Origin: Adineta vaga | Lineage: Eukaryota > Rotifera | Direction of reading: 5' to 3' | DNA length: 64,000 nt | Assembly: GCA_021613535.1 (NCBI GenBank) | Contig: CP075492.1 | Span: 15,004,001 to 15,068,000, forward strand | In this document: positions 1 through 12,800 of the stretch, one piece after another | Layout of the letters: each line of letters starts with the position of its first letter | Numbering within the stretch: the stretch's first letter is position 1 | Made by a program: the position numbers and the translations under genes | The notes under the pieces: model-generated | Databases searched by the model: none | What the model saw: only the letters and a program-made list of their open reading frames with translations | What the model was told of the DNA's origin: nothing

Positions 1-2
1 AT

Positions 3-625
3 ATGGATTGGATGCCAAGCAAAAGAAGTGTCATTGTAATGAGACAACCAGCTAAGACATACCCGCCGTTAACTCCTGAAACAGTCTATCAAGACCGAAG
101 TGCCACATTTGGTAGTCTAATCAATGGGTGAGTAAAAATGCGTTTTCACGTGAAGTAAAGAATTGCTATTGTACTTTTTTATCAATATTTTAGATCGGAT
201 TTGCAATCGACGACAACGATCAACACGGCATTAGCGATGCTGTATCAAATGAAAAAAATACCGGTCGATCACTACATCATCGCCCTCAATCGGTTAAAAG
301 TGCCACAGCGAACGTATATGAGCCAACAACCGATACGCTTCCGTTTACTTCCATTTCATCTGCTAAATCATTTCGTTCTTGTTTTGTAAATAATAAAGAT
401 TCTGAATTATTATTTAATAAATATCAGACTAATATTGATACTCATCAGATGATGTCTATCAGTCCTTCCTCTAGTTTTTTACATTTTAATAAATCTTCTC
501 AACGATTACCACGCAAATTTGCTCATGACCATGATAGAAAATTCAGTTCCATTCAATCCGTGCGCCGTTTTTCACCGTATCAATTGCCAAACAATCGAAT
601 TATTCAGCGATCGCCATTCAAATAA
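3..625 (+). CDS. 3' part of unknown gene, probable frameshift
   Basis: The window opens inside a gene. Frame 3 is open from base 3 to a GTGAGT donor at 128, and a TTTTAG acceptor ends at 193. Splicing 127 to 194 keeps the frame and adds a helix-like stretch (TTTINTALAMLYQMKK), but that frame stops at 389. A different frame starting at 194 is open without interruption to TAA at 623-625, about 140 codons rich in Ser, Asn and Arg. The two frames can be joined by a one-base shift at the seven-A run near 251-257, so a homopolymer frameshift (real or an assembly error) is likely. I do not recognise the family. The first ATG in frame is at base 3, but the true start may lie outside the window. Confidence 0.45.
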
Positions 626-1147
626 ACAATCAATATCTCACAAGACGTTTCTAGAACATTTTTGATTTTTAGTTGATATTGTAAATAAAATATTTGTTAG
701 TTTTAAATAGATTTTCCTTTTTTTTTGAAACAACAATCTGAAAAAATTCATACTTTCTAATCAAGAAGTAAAATTCGACGGTGTAAATCGCACCCTCATA
801 TGAAATAAATATGAACTGTTTTAACGTCTTTTTCTTTGATAAACCTTGAAAAATCGTTTGATTTGCGTTCATTTTTTTATTACTTGTGATCAAACAGCGA
901 AAGACAGAGAGAGAGAGAGAGAAACAAATACTTTCAAATATTAAAAATAGAAATTATTCTTTTCAAAAATAACTGAAGTTGATAATTGCTGCATGTTTGA
1001 ATTTAGTTTTCTTCAGAATAAAATCGTCTTACACGCGGCATTTTGCACATGATTTATTTACATTAAAATATATAAGAATAGATTTCATTTTACTCACTGC
1101 CATTCAATTTTCGGAGCGCATCAGACGTAAAATTCTTTAGAAGCAAC
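626..1147. other. intergenic, AT-rich
   Basis: I see no supported gene here. It holds a short (AG)n tract at about 907-922. Open frames in it are low-complexity and AT-rich. Confidence 0.5.
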
Positions 1148-2506
1148 ATGGCAGATTCTCTAACGCAAAATGATGAAATGTGAGGAGACACTAATTACGT
1201 ATCTTCTTAATTATAATTAATTTTCTTGTCATTTAGCTTCGCTCGTAATGATGAATTCGATGAAGATGAAGATCACGCGAATCAACCACAACAAATCGTT
1301 CCAAAACATCATCCAAAATCTTCAATAGATTCTAAGGCAGACGACAAACAAGATAATCAAACTTTGGTAGCAATGATGCTACTGTATGAATATACTTTTG
1401 TATTGATCTTCTTATTTCTCATCTAGATGATTGCTGCAACGAATTTCAAATATGATATCGACAAAATATTCAAAACTGATAAGGATACATATTTATACAC
1501 ATCCATACCGAAGGATCATCTCGGTTTTGTTCCATGTCGAATTACACGACATAAAGGTGTTTCCACAACATTTCATATGTATTTCGAAGGACAGAATGAA
1601 AACGATTTAGTAGGTTTTCTTTTCCTTTTTTTTTCAATTCAGAAAAAAATGCGTTTTATTCTTATAGACTTTTCTTTTAACTGCACGAAAACATTTGTCA
1701 CTCAATGGACATTCGGAATACATAATTGGCATTGATGAAAATATTTCGAAAACTTTAACGGATGGAAATTCTGTTGCATTATTGAAAGGAATGAATATTA
1801 TTGGAAGTGAATATGTACTCTACGATCAACGATTTTGTTCAACTAATCCACAGAATAAAGAACAATTAGCTGCTATTGTCTATGTGAGTTATACTTTTTG
1901 AAATACTATCTAAATGAAGGCAAAATATATATATTTCAGAATGAACATATATTTGGATCGAAAGATATCAGGAAACTGACGGTATTGTTACGTGATCCAG
2001 AAAAAACTGTTGAACCGACGAAGGTAATTGTTCTTTTTGGTTTTTGCATTATAATTTTTATTGATTGTAAAGGAACATGAAGTATTGATCAATCAATGGC
2101 GAGCTGGTCATACAACAGATTTGATTGAAATAAAAAATAAAACACCAGAATATAACGAAGGTAAACAAATACATGGAGTTACGATCGAAAAGAAAACTTT
2201 TTTTCTAAAACTCATTTAGAATCGAAAAAGTATATTTTAAACTTTTTTGAAAATCGTGTTAAACTTCCTTCGCATAAAAATTTTCAATTATGCACTTCAC
2301 CTGGTGAAAATCGTATGTATTATTTTTCTATAGTATATCTAGATCGGTTTCTTTTCTTGGTATTCGTTGTAGATGAAGACAATATTATTATGCAGTTTGG
2401 TCGTATTGATGATAATAATTTTGCACTTGATTATCGATATCCTCTGACAGCCATTCAAGCATTTGGAATTGCATTAAGTTCGTTTCACAATCGATTTCGT
2501 CCTTAA
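1148..2506 (+). CDS. tubby-like protein (TULP)
   Basis: Eight exons join in phase: 1148-1179, 1237-1366, 1427-1609, 1668-1883, 1940-2023, 2073-2160, 2220-2312 and 2373-2506. They encode about 320 residues. The N-terminus is acidic and disordered. The rest matches the tubby C-terminal barrel: FLLTARK early in the domain, then IMQFGRIDD, and the diagnostic C-terminus LDYRYPLTAIQAFGIALSSF, closely like the family's DY-YPL-ALQAFAI-LSSFD. Tubby proteins bind PI(4,5)P2 through this domain and, with IFT-A, carry receptors into cilia. A role in ciliated rotifer cells is inference. The ATG at 1148 was chosen because its short exon splices in phase to the acidic exon. Introns are all short, and no break was seen. 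Confidence 0.88.
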
Positions 2507-4297
2507 ATCTTTGCTCATTTAATTGACGAACTAAAGATATTTTAACATGTATATATACCAATAAATCGATTTATTTGTTTTCATCTATATTCACGAAAGA
2601 AATAAACATTATTTGGCAATATGCACATAGAGTTTCTTTTGTTAAACTAGTGAATAAACAAAGAGAATTGATTCAAAATCATTATCGTCACTCCTCAGAA
2701 TAATATTTAAAAAAAAACCAGATATATCGACAGTATACTCTAATCGATGAAGTCAATAACATGTCAATTAAATTCATATTTATTGCATTTTCTTATATCT
2801 TTGAGATTTTTATACGTTATATAAATTTGTTCTTCTTAATGCTACGTACGGTGTACAGTGTTGATACCTATAGCCAATGTTTTCGCATGGCATTAGAGAC
2901 TTATTGAAATTTGAAATTTGAAAATGAGGATCTGTATGAGAATGATGATGAGAAATTACGCCGATTTCCGCAGTCTCATAAGCACTCTCGATTAAACACA
3001 TCGTACACTTTTTTCGATCTTGATACTCAAGTGCAGCACGATGCTTGCAAAATATTCGGTTTTCATGAAAAACTGAAATCTTGATTATCTTTTATTCAAA
3101 AATATCACATTCAGTAAACTTTCAATATTTAACACACAAACATTATATGTTTGCAAAAAAAACGACGTTTTTCCTTTTAATTCTCCGCGAAAAATGGCTA
3201 TTTCTGAAATAAAATACGTTTGACTTGAAAACAACTTTAACATTACAATGCGAACGATGTGCAGCAAAGAAATTCTTTTTTTCTCTTTATTATTAAGTTT
3301 GTGTCTTCGAAAAATAAAGAATTACATATATATGTTATCTACAGCGTCTATAAAAATGTCTCTTATCTTTTACACTAATAAATAAGAGAGAATATATATA
3401 TTTAGTTGAAATAAGATGCATAATAAGATTTGCTAATAAAGCTGTTACATAACTTTAACTTTTACAAGGTAATACTCTCAAATTCATACTATTCCATTTG
3501 CGAATGATAGATTTGTGAATGGCAGTTAAGTAATCTTTTGTCACAAATTATAGCAGGTTTGAACAGAAAATATCTATTGAAATATCTAGTTGATAAGTCG
3601 TATTTCACTGTAGAAGAATCTAAACTTATCGTATTGAAGGATATTCCGAGACTATTGAGATCTCAACCTTCTCGATGATTCTATTCAGTGCGATACATGC
3701 AAGAGAGATATAGCTGCGATCTTAGGATTCGAAGATTCTACGGAATTTTATGAGATTATAAAGAATTCTAGTGAACCTTTCGAATCCAAGGCAATAGAAT
3801 CAGCTGTTCCTTTTTTTGATTCGCTAAGAGTTCCTGTCAAAAGAAGACTTTGACAAATTCCAATACTAACTTTAATTCGAAGAAATTGAAAGATGATTAA
3901 TATGCTGCATTCATTTTAGCAAAATCGAAGTCAAGACGATTATTTGATATCCTGAACGAGGGACCCCGAGACTGATCGAGAGACTCAAGCTCGGTACATT
4001 TCTAGTCGTATCTCCACACAAAGAACATGGAATAGAATTTGGAGATGACACTTCTCGATGCTTTCATTCAGTCGAAATGTAGATGCAGATCATATCAGAA
4101 TATGCACTTTACTCCTCACGTACACCGTATATCTAAACGCATGCTACTAATCAACCTCATTTTCACCCACTTTTGAAATACTAATTATCTGTATCTCGTT
4201 TTAGATTGTACGTCGGAATCCTAGAGAATATATAGTTATTTACGGCGGAACAACATCATAATATTCAAACTTTTTGATTCAGAAAAAAATTATCTTC
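2507..4297. other. long intergenic stretch with decayed coding traces
   Basis: No intact gene was found. On the minus strand, about 3060-2810 gives an open frame with Cys/His spacing vaguely like a RING finger (CTMC, later LMPC, then HC). It lacks the usual Cys-Gly-His and has no supported start. At about 3655-3720 and 4050-4105 two short stretches resemble each other (both carry TTCTCGATG...TTCATTCAGT), which suggests a decayed local duplication. Confidence 0.35.
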
Positions 4298-7163
4298 ATG
4301 GAACATTACAAAGGTCGCGAGGTAGTCGATATTCTCAAGGATTTGTGTGCGTACAATCCTATAGCAGCCAAGTCCTTAGATCGTTTACCTCATGATTGTT
4401 ATATGATTGAAGTAGGTGGTCTGACAGATCGGGAAGATTTAGAAGATCTGAAGAGAAACGTAGAAGAGCTCAATATAACAGCAAACTCGGAAGACCAAAC
4501 TCAGGCCGAATATGCACTTATGAATTCGGAAGATATGGAATTCATACTGGAGAAAATGCAATTAGCAGGAAGTACACAGCAATTGGAAAATGAGAGACAA
4601 AGTCATTATGTTTTTGAAGATAACTTCAACGCATCGCTCAAAGACATGATCCAATCGAAAGCTTCGTACGAAAAACTCAAGCAAGTTTGCTATCGATATG
4701 AGGATCGTAAAGGAGAAGATGCTGGTTCGAACATGATTAATCATGAGAAACGTGTTCAGTTATCCCATAAATACTTTCTGGACAAAAATATACCAGTAGA
4801 TGAAGCAAAAGCAATGGCTTTTGCACTTTCATTTTATACTGGTCCGAAAAGCGAATCGAGTAGCCGTGCAGCTAGTCTCATTGCTCGAAAAGGTAATCTT
4901 CAAACTTTCGAAAAGAAAACAGAAGATGAATTAAATGAAGCCTCTATCATCTTGTATTATTTGGTCAAGGCACTTTCATATATACCGTTCTACTGGGGTT
5001 ATGTCACACGAGCATGCGAGTTGAAGTTTGAAGAGTTGAATATGTATGTACCAGGTCGAGTTGTCACTTGGATCCAGTTTAGCAGTTCGAAAAAGGGCAA
5101 AAAGGGACATGATTCAGCAGCTTTCAAAAAACGAAATACACTTTTCAAAATCTACTCACTAACTGGGCGGCCAATTCAAGATTTTTCTAATTATGAAGAA
5201 GAAGATGAGGTTTTATTTCTACCACACTCTACATTTATCGTATTTAACCGTCAAATTTACAAAAAAGAAGGAAAAAATGTGATTTATATGCGACAAGTAG
5301 AACTAGGTTTCTGTAAATGGTCAGTATTGTGGGTTGATGATCGTATATTCGATGAAAAATGGGAGAATAAACAACACATGGAATATGCAGCAATCAAGGC
5401 ACTTGATGTCAATGTACATTTTATTCCAAAATCGTCCACTGATAGTGCTCTATCATTTCTTCGATCTCCATTCGGACAGCGTTTGAAAAATCGTGATACA
5501 TTTCGAATTGTCACAGATATGAATCGTGAAAACGAAAGACCAGTTCACAATGCAGGTGCACGATTGATCAAAGCACTACGACAAATGGGCTTCAAAAATC
5601 AATGTCTAGTTTTCACTAGTAACAAAGAACAGTCAGAAGATGTTCTTCAGCAAGAGCTGTCTTCGAGAGAACAACAAGGTATTTCTGTTTCCACGCGTAC
5701 TAAAGATTTACGAAATTTCGTAAACTTCGACCAAGCACCAACATCATCACAACAAGCCAGCATGCAAAATTCAACTCAAAGTAGCGCATATTCAAAGCCC
5801 ACGAATTCTAGTAAGTGAAGAATATTTTAATATGACAGAAAGCTTTTGGTGTTTCTTCCAGCAGTTAGGTTCTACTATAGCAGCTTAAGTGTCTTCTTAT
5901 CCATAGTTTAAAGCAATACTTTTGGTTGTAGAATATAGCTATCGAATTTCTGTCCAAAACGGATGAACAAAACTTATAATATTCGAACTAATCCTTTTGT
6001 TGTCGCTTATTATAGAAAACAATACAACTGCCTATGGAACTACTGGTAGTGCTCAAGCAAAGCAAGGTGCTTATGAGCAGAAATATGCGAAAAGTCATAC
6101 TTATGAACACAATGAGATGATGCACAATCCAAGAAATACAGACATCGAAATATTGATGAGAAATTGTCAAATGCAAAAATTGAGTAACAGTCGCCAGAAG
6201 TAAGTTTTGTTTGTATAAAACATACCGTAACGTTAAGAACTAAATAGCTCGATAGGGGTGTGAAAAATCCTCGTTTCTCAATCGATAGATCATCTGTTAT
6301 TATCAGAACAACCTAAGCATAAAGATCTTTTCATCGATTCGAGACATAGTGGTGATTGTTAGTGTTGATCCTTGATGTTTTATAAGTCGCACTCTTATAA
6401 CTGTTTACTTATAGTTGCGTACTGATTACCACGGGCTCTTTTAATCCTGTTCATCCTCTTCATTTTCAAAATCTATTGCGTGTCAAAGAGTATCTGGAAC
6501 GTGAACATCAACCTTCAATGAATGTGCTTGCAGGATACATATCTCCAACGCAGTATGTTGTTTTTAATCAATTTTTTTCGATCAAAAACATACAATTATT
6601 TTTCTCATAGTGATTCGTATGTACATTCGAAACTAGGTGATCCCGCTTGGATTCCAGCCAAAGAACGGTGTCGTCTGTGCGAAGAAGCTATCGAATACGA
6701 AGGTTCAAAAGTAGCTTCATGGATTGCTGTTTCTCGTGGCGAATGTGAATGGAAAGATGGTTTTGTTGACTTTGGTCCAGTTACGGAAAATCTTCGTGAT
6801 TTTTTAAATACTACACTTGTTGAGCAAGGAAATGTTCTTAAATATCCATTACGCGTGATTTATGTTTGTGGTTTGGATCATTATAACAAATGTTCATATG
6901 TAGAACGCATGACACAGCAAAATAACATGTCTTGTGCTATTGTTTTTCGCAGAGGATACGATGAACAGCAAATTAGTAGTTCACTTAAAACATCAAGTGT
7001 CATATACATTTCATTATCAAAAGAACGTACTAAACTTTCTGATGTAAGCTCAACACAAATTCGACAATACTTTGAAAATCCAACTGCGAACAATACAGAT
7101 ATTGAGAGAAATATATATCCTGCTGTACGTGATTACATGAAGAGAAAATATCGAAAGAAATGA
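4298..7163 (+). CDS. ART - receiver-like - NMNAT fusion protein
   Basis: Four exons (4298-5810, 6016-6199, 6415-6552, 6611-7163) join in phase to about 795 residues. Residues 1-~130 are unrecognised. Residues ~135-325 form an R-S-E class ADP-ribosyltransferase: Arg in YVTRACEL near 238, FSSS near 261-264, and ExE in EDEVLFLPHSTF near 302-304. Residues ~342-445 resemble a receiver/CheY fold: VLWVDDR, VTDM with an Asp near 407, then VFTSN. After a Gln/Ser-rich linker come NMNAT motifs: GSFNPVHPLH, ISPTHDSY and SSTQIR. NMNAT makes NAD+ from NMN and ATP, while ART consumes NAD+ to modify targets. The NMNAT exon has a stop just upstream in frame and no ATG, so it needs upstream exons. That supports one gene, although two genes with an unseen small first exon remain possible. 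Introns 1 and 2 (~205-215 bp) are long for this window. Confidence 0.72.
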
Positions 7164-7660
7164 ATGCTTGAAATAATGACATAAATGAGGGTGGGTGTGG
7201 GTATGGGTGTAAATCAGTGTCTCTATTCACTCCAACCCAACCCACACCCACACCCTTTATTTTAGCATTTTATTGTTTTATAATGTCAATTTTTTCTAAA
7301 TAAATACATCTTGATATCTTAAATTGTTTCCTTATGTTCTTCGAAATTATTATACAGAAGAATATGATTTTGATCATTTCATCACACACTAGACTTGTGA
7401 TTTTATCAATAGATAAAGTAGATTCTGTAAAATGTTTAAATAAATGAGTAGTATGATGAATAAGAAGGGTAGTATATTTACATATCAATTTCACCTACAC
7501 CCACACCCTCATAGTGACATCATTATTCATTCTCTACATTTCTTTCCAAATTGCTCATCATTCGTCTATTCTATCTCTTTTGTATTCTTTCTTTCCTTCT
7601 TTTGTCTTGTCTTCTCAACTAAACGAGATTACATTGATTTCTATTTAGATGAATTAGAAA
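7164..7660. other. intergenic between fusion gene and FMO
   Basis: It contains the hairpin at 7187-7257 and a second C-rich stretch near 7495-7515 (CACCTACACCCACACCCTC). A pyrimidine-rich tract ending ATTTAG at about 7649 could be the acceptor of a 5' UTR intron for the following gene. No coding sequence is supported. Confidence 0.5.
7187..7257. repeat. GT-rich/AC-rich imperfect hairpin
   Basis: The left arm is GGGTGGGTGTGGGTATGGGT and the right arm is CCAACCCAACCCACACCCAC. They pair imperfectly around a loop of about 23 bases, just after the NMNAT stop codon. The unit resembles G-rich telomeric repeats. Similar elements recur through the window. Confidence 0.7.
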
Positions 7661-9334
7661 ATGAATGATAAATATATGCCACTCGATATTGGAATCATTG
7701 GATGTGGACCAAGTGGATTAGTAACATTGAAAGAATTATTAGTCGAAGGTCATCAATGTACAGTTTTTGAAAAGTCAAATTCACTTGGTGGTACATTTAC
7801 ACAAGCATATCAAGAAGGAATACTTGTCTCAAGTCATCTATTAACTATGTTTAGTGATTTTGTTGGCAATGACGAAGAACTTCTTGGTAAACCTCGAATG
7901 TTATCCTTTATTGAATATGTTCAATATTTAAACGATTACACAGATCATTTTCAATTAAGAAAATTTATTCGATTTCAAACAGAAGTGAACTCATTATGGA
8001 AAGATTATTCAGACAACAAATGGAAAATTCGGATAAATAATTCAAATGATATTTATTCATTTGATCGTATTGCAATTTGTTGTGGAATCTTCGACAATGT
8101 TAACATTCCATCATTTCAAAATAAACATTTATTTCAAGGAAAAATTAAACATTTAAAAGATATTCAATTTTATGAAGATTTCAAAGATAAACATATATGT
8201 ATTGTTGGAAGTGGCGAATCAGCAAGCGATATGATATTAGCTGCTGCCAAATGTGGAAAGAAAGCTTTTTTATCCATTAGAAATGATCATGGATTCATTG
8301 TTCCAAGATATATTCATGGTGATCAAGATGGACCAGCTGATTTAGATACATCAAGAGTTCATCATTCTATTCCAAGAGCATGGGGTGTTTTACATACATA
8401 TATCGATATGATGAATAGTTTGATAAAATCTTATTTGAAATCGGTTCTTTTTCAAAAAGGTCAATCAAATGACTGTGATTTAATAAGAAGAGCAGGAATC
8501 TATATGAATTTGAAACAAATTCAAACAAGTAATATTTGGACAACATTTGGAACAAAAAATTGCAATCTAGTCGAAGCATTAATTAAATATAAAGATAAAT
8601 GTCATCGAAAACCTGGAATTAAAGAATTAAAAAGTAATTCAATTGTATTCGAAGATAATTCCGAAGAATATGTGGATGAAATTATTTGTTGTACAGGTTT
8701 TAATACATTATTTCCATTTCTTGATCAAAATTGTGAAGCAAATTCGGAAAAAATGAAATGTCTTGCTAATGACGCAAAAATCTCTCATAACTTATTTAAA
8801 CATTGTTTTCATCCAGATTTTGGAGATGAAATTGTTTGGATTGGTTTTGCTCGTCCTTGTCTAGGTGCAATTCCACCATTATCAGAACTTCAAGCACGTT
8901 GGTTTGCTTTATTATGTTCAAAAAAATTGAAATTACCAACGAAATCAGAAATGAATAAACATATTTGTCACTATGTCAAATATTTACAATGGCAATTAAC
9001 ACCTTATCGTATTAATCGATTGACTAATTTAACTGATTATTTAATCTATTCAGATGATTTAGCAAGAACTATTGGATGTCGACCAGATTTAACACGAATC
9101 TTTTTTCAAGAACCACATTTATGGATTAAATTAATGTGCGGATCATTATTAAATGCACATTATCGTTTAAGCGGTCCGCATGCTAAACCAAAACAAGCCA
9201 AAGCAATTATTTTGCAAGCAAAATGGGCTAAACAACCAAATATTTTGTATTTAACAATGTTAATATGTTATGCATTTTTTTGGTTTGTCTTTGGAATTGA
9301 ATCATGTAAACCGGCTTCTTGGTATCCATTATAA
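7661..9334 (+). CDS. flavin-containing monooxygenase
   Basis: A single uninterrupted 557-residue reading frame. Class B flavin monooxygenases use FAD, NADPH and O2 to oxygenate N- or S-containing nucleophiles or ketones. The FAD Rossmann motif GCGPSG is at residues 12-17, the FMO signature-like FQGKIKHLKD near 160, a second (NADPH) Rossmann motif GSGESASD near 186, and the ICCTGF motif near 345. A hydrophobic stretch near 530-550 (MLICYAFFWFVFG) suggests C-terminal membrane anchoring, as in ER FMOs. The start at 7661 directly precedes the FAD motif; a second ATG lies five codons on. Lack of introns contrasts with its neighbours and suggests recent acquisition or retroposition. Confidence 0.88.
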   Translation: MNDKYMPLDIGIIGCGPSGLVTLKELLVEGHQCTVFEKSNSLGGTFTQAYQEGILVSSHLLTMFSDFVGNDEELLGKPRMLSFIEYVQYLNDYTDHFQLRKFIRFQTEVNSLWKDYSDNKWKIRINNSNDIYSFDRIAICCGIFDNVNIPSFQNKHLFQGKIKHLKDIQFYEDFKDKHICIVGSGESASDMILAAAKCGKKAFLSIRNDHGFIVPRYIHGDQDGPADLDTSRVHHSIPRAWGVLHTYIDMMNSLIKSYLKSVLFQKGQSNDCDLIRRAGIYMNLKQIQTSNIWTTFGTKNCNLVEALIKYKDKCHRKPGIKELKSNSIVFEDNSEEYVDEIICCTGFNTLFPFLDQNCEANSEKMKCLANDAKISHNLFKHCFHPDFGDEIVWIGFARPCLGAIPPLSELQARWFALLCSKKLKLPTKSEMNKHICHYVKYLQWQLTPYRINRLTNLTDYLIYSDDLARTIGCRPDLTRIFFQEPHLWIKLMCGSLLNAHYRLSGPHAKPKQAKAIILQAKWAKQPNILYLTMLICYAFFWFVFGIESCKPASWYPL

Positions 9335-9833
9335 CAAAAAAACTTTATCCTCACCTACGCACCCTCAAAGATCACGATTTATCTTTCTAGATATTGTTGT
9401 TGTATAATTATCTATATATCATGAACTAAATAATTGTTAAATATGTCAATATTCATGAATATCGTAGTTAAGAATATTAAATTTACATTCTTAGTTTATA
9501 TTGTTATTCATTCATATACACATATCGACATACACATGCGCGTATAAATAAATCATATCGAAGAGTATTTTTAGTACGAAGAGATGCACGTGTACACATA
9601 CAATATAATCTTTTCTTTTTGTGTTTTTCGATGCATATCATGAGCAGAACGATACATAAACGACACTTATTCTACTCATTATAAAATCAAAACAAACATG
9701 GAAAATGTCTATGCATGTTTACTCATTCACATGTCCTTGATATCAGTATACTAAACTAACGATTGTTATTTAAGTACATTTGAATGATGTACAAACTATG
9801 TGTTGTAGATAAATCAACTGTATTATCGACAGT
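9335..9833. other. intergenic FMO-VPS13
   Basis: AT-rich. A C-rich motif CACCTACGCACCCTC lies just after the FMO stop (about 9350-9366), another member of the hairpin-like family. It presumably contains the promoter of the VPS13 gene; no clear TATA element was chosen. Confidence 0.4.
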
Positions 9834-12800
9834 ATGGTATTCAAACATTTAACTCTTCATTTTCTTGAAAAATATCTGGGAGAATACATTGAAGATTTAG
9901 ATACAAAACAATTGAAAGTTGGTTTATGGCATGGTAAATATGAATTCATATCGTTTCCTTTTCTATCTCTCTTTATTTCAGGTAATCTTACGATTCACAA
10001 TGTTTATCTTAAACCGAATCGATTAGTAAATAGAAACGTACATGTCACATTCTTTTTTTTCTTTTTTAATTTCAAATTTTAGGATAATTTCAATCTTCCT
10101 ATTCGTATAACAACTGGTTATTTAGGTATATATTTATATGTTTAAGTTAAAACTGAATTCCTCGTTATGTTGAATATCTTTGTAGAAAAATTAACAATTC
10201 ATATTCCATGGAAACACCTACATTCTCATCCAACCCGAATATCCATTCAAGGATTTTATGTCCTTTTAGAACCTAAAACTGGTTTGTATTTACTTTTTCA
10301 AAGATGATCTTATTTATTTGTTCATTTAGATATTATTTATGATGCTGAAAAACAAGCAGAACATGAATATCAATCGAAAATGAAACAAGTTGAAAAAGTG
10401 GAAAATTTTCGTCGTAAACGAGAAAAAGCTCGTAAGTTTATTTTCTTTCAAAAAATATTTTCTTCACAACAATTTCATTACATTGTAGAATATTCCAATG
10501 CACATAACAAACATAAGAAGACATTTTTTCAACGTTTAAAATTTCATATTCTTCGAAATCTTGAACTATCAATTGAAAATATTTACATTCATTATCAAGA
10601 TAAATATATTAAACCTTCGTCGCCATTTACATTTACATTTGTACTCAATCATATTAAATTGCTTGTATGATTGTTAAACAAAATCTTTCTTTGAAATTAA
10701 TCATTTATCTATAGAGAACAAATTCCGAATGGGAAGAATTACAATCGAAAGAGAATTCGAAAATTCATTATAAAGTAAAGTTTAATTTGAAAAATGAAAG
10801 CTAAAGACTTGAAAATAAAAGGATTATTTAGGTCGGAGAAATCAGTAATTTATCAATCAATTGGAGTTCAAATGCGATATTTAATGGAGATTTATCAAAA
10901 GAAGAGATCATCGTATGCTTGATGTTGTAATAAAATGTGCATTTTGAAAGAATTCTTTCTAGAAAAATCTGATGATGCAAATGAAAGATTATCTCACAAC
11001 AGATAATCCACAACCAAATTACAGTAATTAACGCTTTGCCTTTGTGTATATGATTGGGAGAAAAGATAATTGTTTGTTTTCTTTTGAAAGTTCTTCGACC
11101 ATTAAATGCGACAGCTAAATTTGAAATAGCAAAAAAAGGTGAAAAACAACATTTTCAACGACCTGTTCTACAAGGTCAAGTTTTTGTTCAAGAAATCAAT
11201 GTCAATCTTAATCGAAATCAAGTTTGAACAATCAGCAAATCTTTCTACAATATTCTTTCTTTTCTATTTTAGTATTCCGATATTCTCGATTTACTTGAAT
11301 ATCATAATTATTATGAATTAAAATCAAAATATATTAAATACTACACACCGATCAATACTTCTCAAAATGATAAACCAAGTTTACAAAGGTTAGTAGAAAA
11401 CACATAGAAATATCATGTTACAATTTTCTTTAGATGGAAATTTGCTTATAATGTTATTTTAAATGAATATATTCGTCCTCGACTTGCATCTTATCAATGG
11501 GACAATATCAAATCACATTTAGATCGATCGAAACGCTATTATTATCTTTATTTTCAACAATTTACGGGTCATCATCTTCATAAAGAAGACAAACAATCTA
11601 TTGAAGTATTATTCAATCATTTCTACATTTAGTTTCATCTGTAGTCAATACAATTTTTTTAGGAATTGGAAAGAAAAATGAATGCATTTAGTCTGATTTA
11701 TGTTCGTCGAAATGCTGAAATTAAAGTAAAAAATTATTCCTTATTATATTTGTTCAGTAAATCAATAAAGAATGTATTCAGGCAATGAAAATAAAACTAG
11801 AAAAAGAGCAAATGTCTCCATGGGATAAATTATCGAATTGGTTTCATCATCATCCTCATCGTCATCAACATTATGAGGAATTAGGTGAAATTCTTCTAGA
11901 TTTGAATATAACAATTAACAAATCTTCCTTTTTTTTTAGATTTTCAATCTGATATGGTTACGTTACAGGATGAAAAAGAGAAACTCTATGAAGCTATGGA
12001 ATATCAAGATGAACATCATGGAATAACTTATCCTCAGGAGGTATTGTTTCGTTCATAATTTTGAAATCAGCACTAAAAATCAATGTTTATTTATAGTACA
12101 TTGATATTGATATGACTGTTGGATTGAATAGAATCACGATCAACACTTGGTCAAATCTAAATGAACATGATACAGAGTAAATTTGTTTATTTTCTAAATA
12201 TTTTCATTCTATTGAATTATAGAATCGAAATACTTACATGTGCTACTGTAACAAATCTTGGTTTCGTATATAAACGTCGTCCAGCTGCAGATGATTTTTC
12301 GTAAGTGACGAACAATTGTAACGGTTCCAATTAGATTCATTTTCATAGATTGGAAATCTCTCTTGATTCGCTCGAAATGCATGGCAATGAATCGAAATCA
12401 ACTCAACTTTGTCTCATTCAATCTCCAAATAAAGATTACAAATTATTACATATTCGATTTGAAACAAATCCAGTTGATTATAATTGTGATTATCGTCTTA
12501 TTACTCGCGCACAATCTCTCGATATCATATATCATGCGGTATTAACTTATTTCTATAAACGTATAAATCATTCAAAGAAATTATTTAGATGATAGTTAAG
12601 AAACTGATTGAATTTTTTCTTCCTGATAAACAATATCATTTGGAAAAGTTAGGAGAAAGTCAATTTCTTTTCATTATAAATGACTGATTGACTTTTGTAG
12701 GATAAAAGAAGCTGCATATTCAATCTATACAGATATCAATAATAATACGCAATTTTTATTTAGTGAAAATCTAAAAAAGATTAAAGATTTAGATCTAGAT

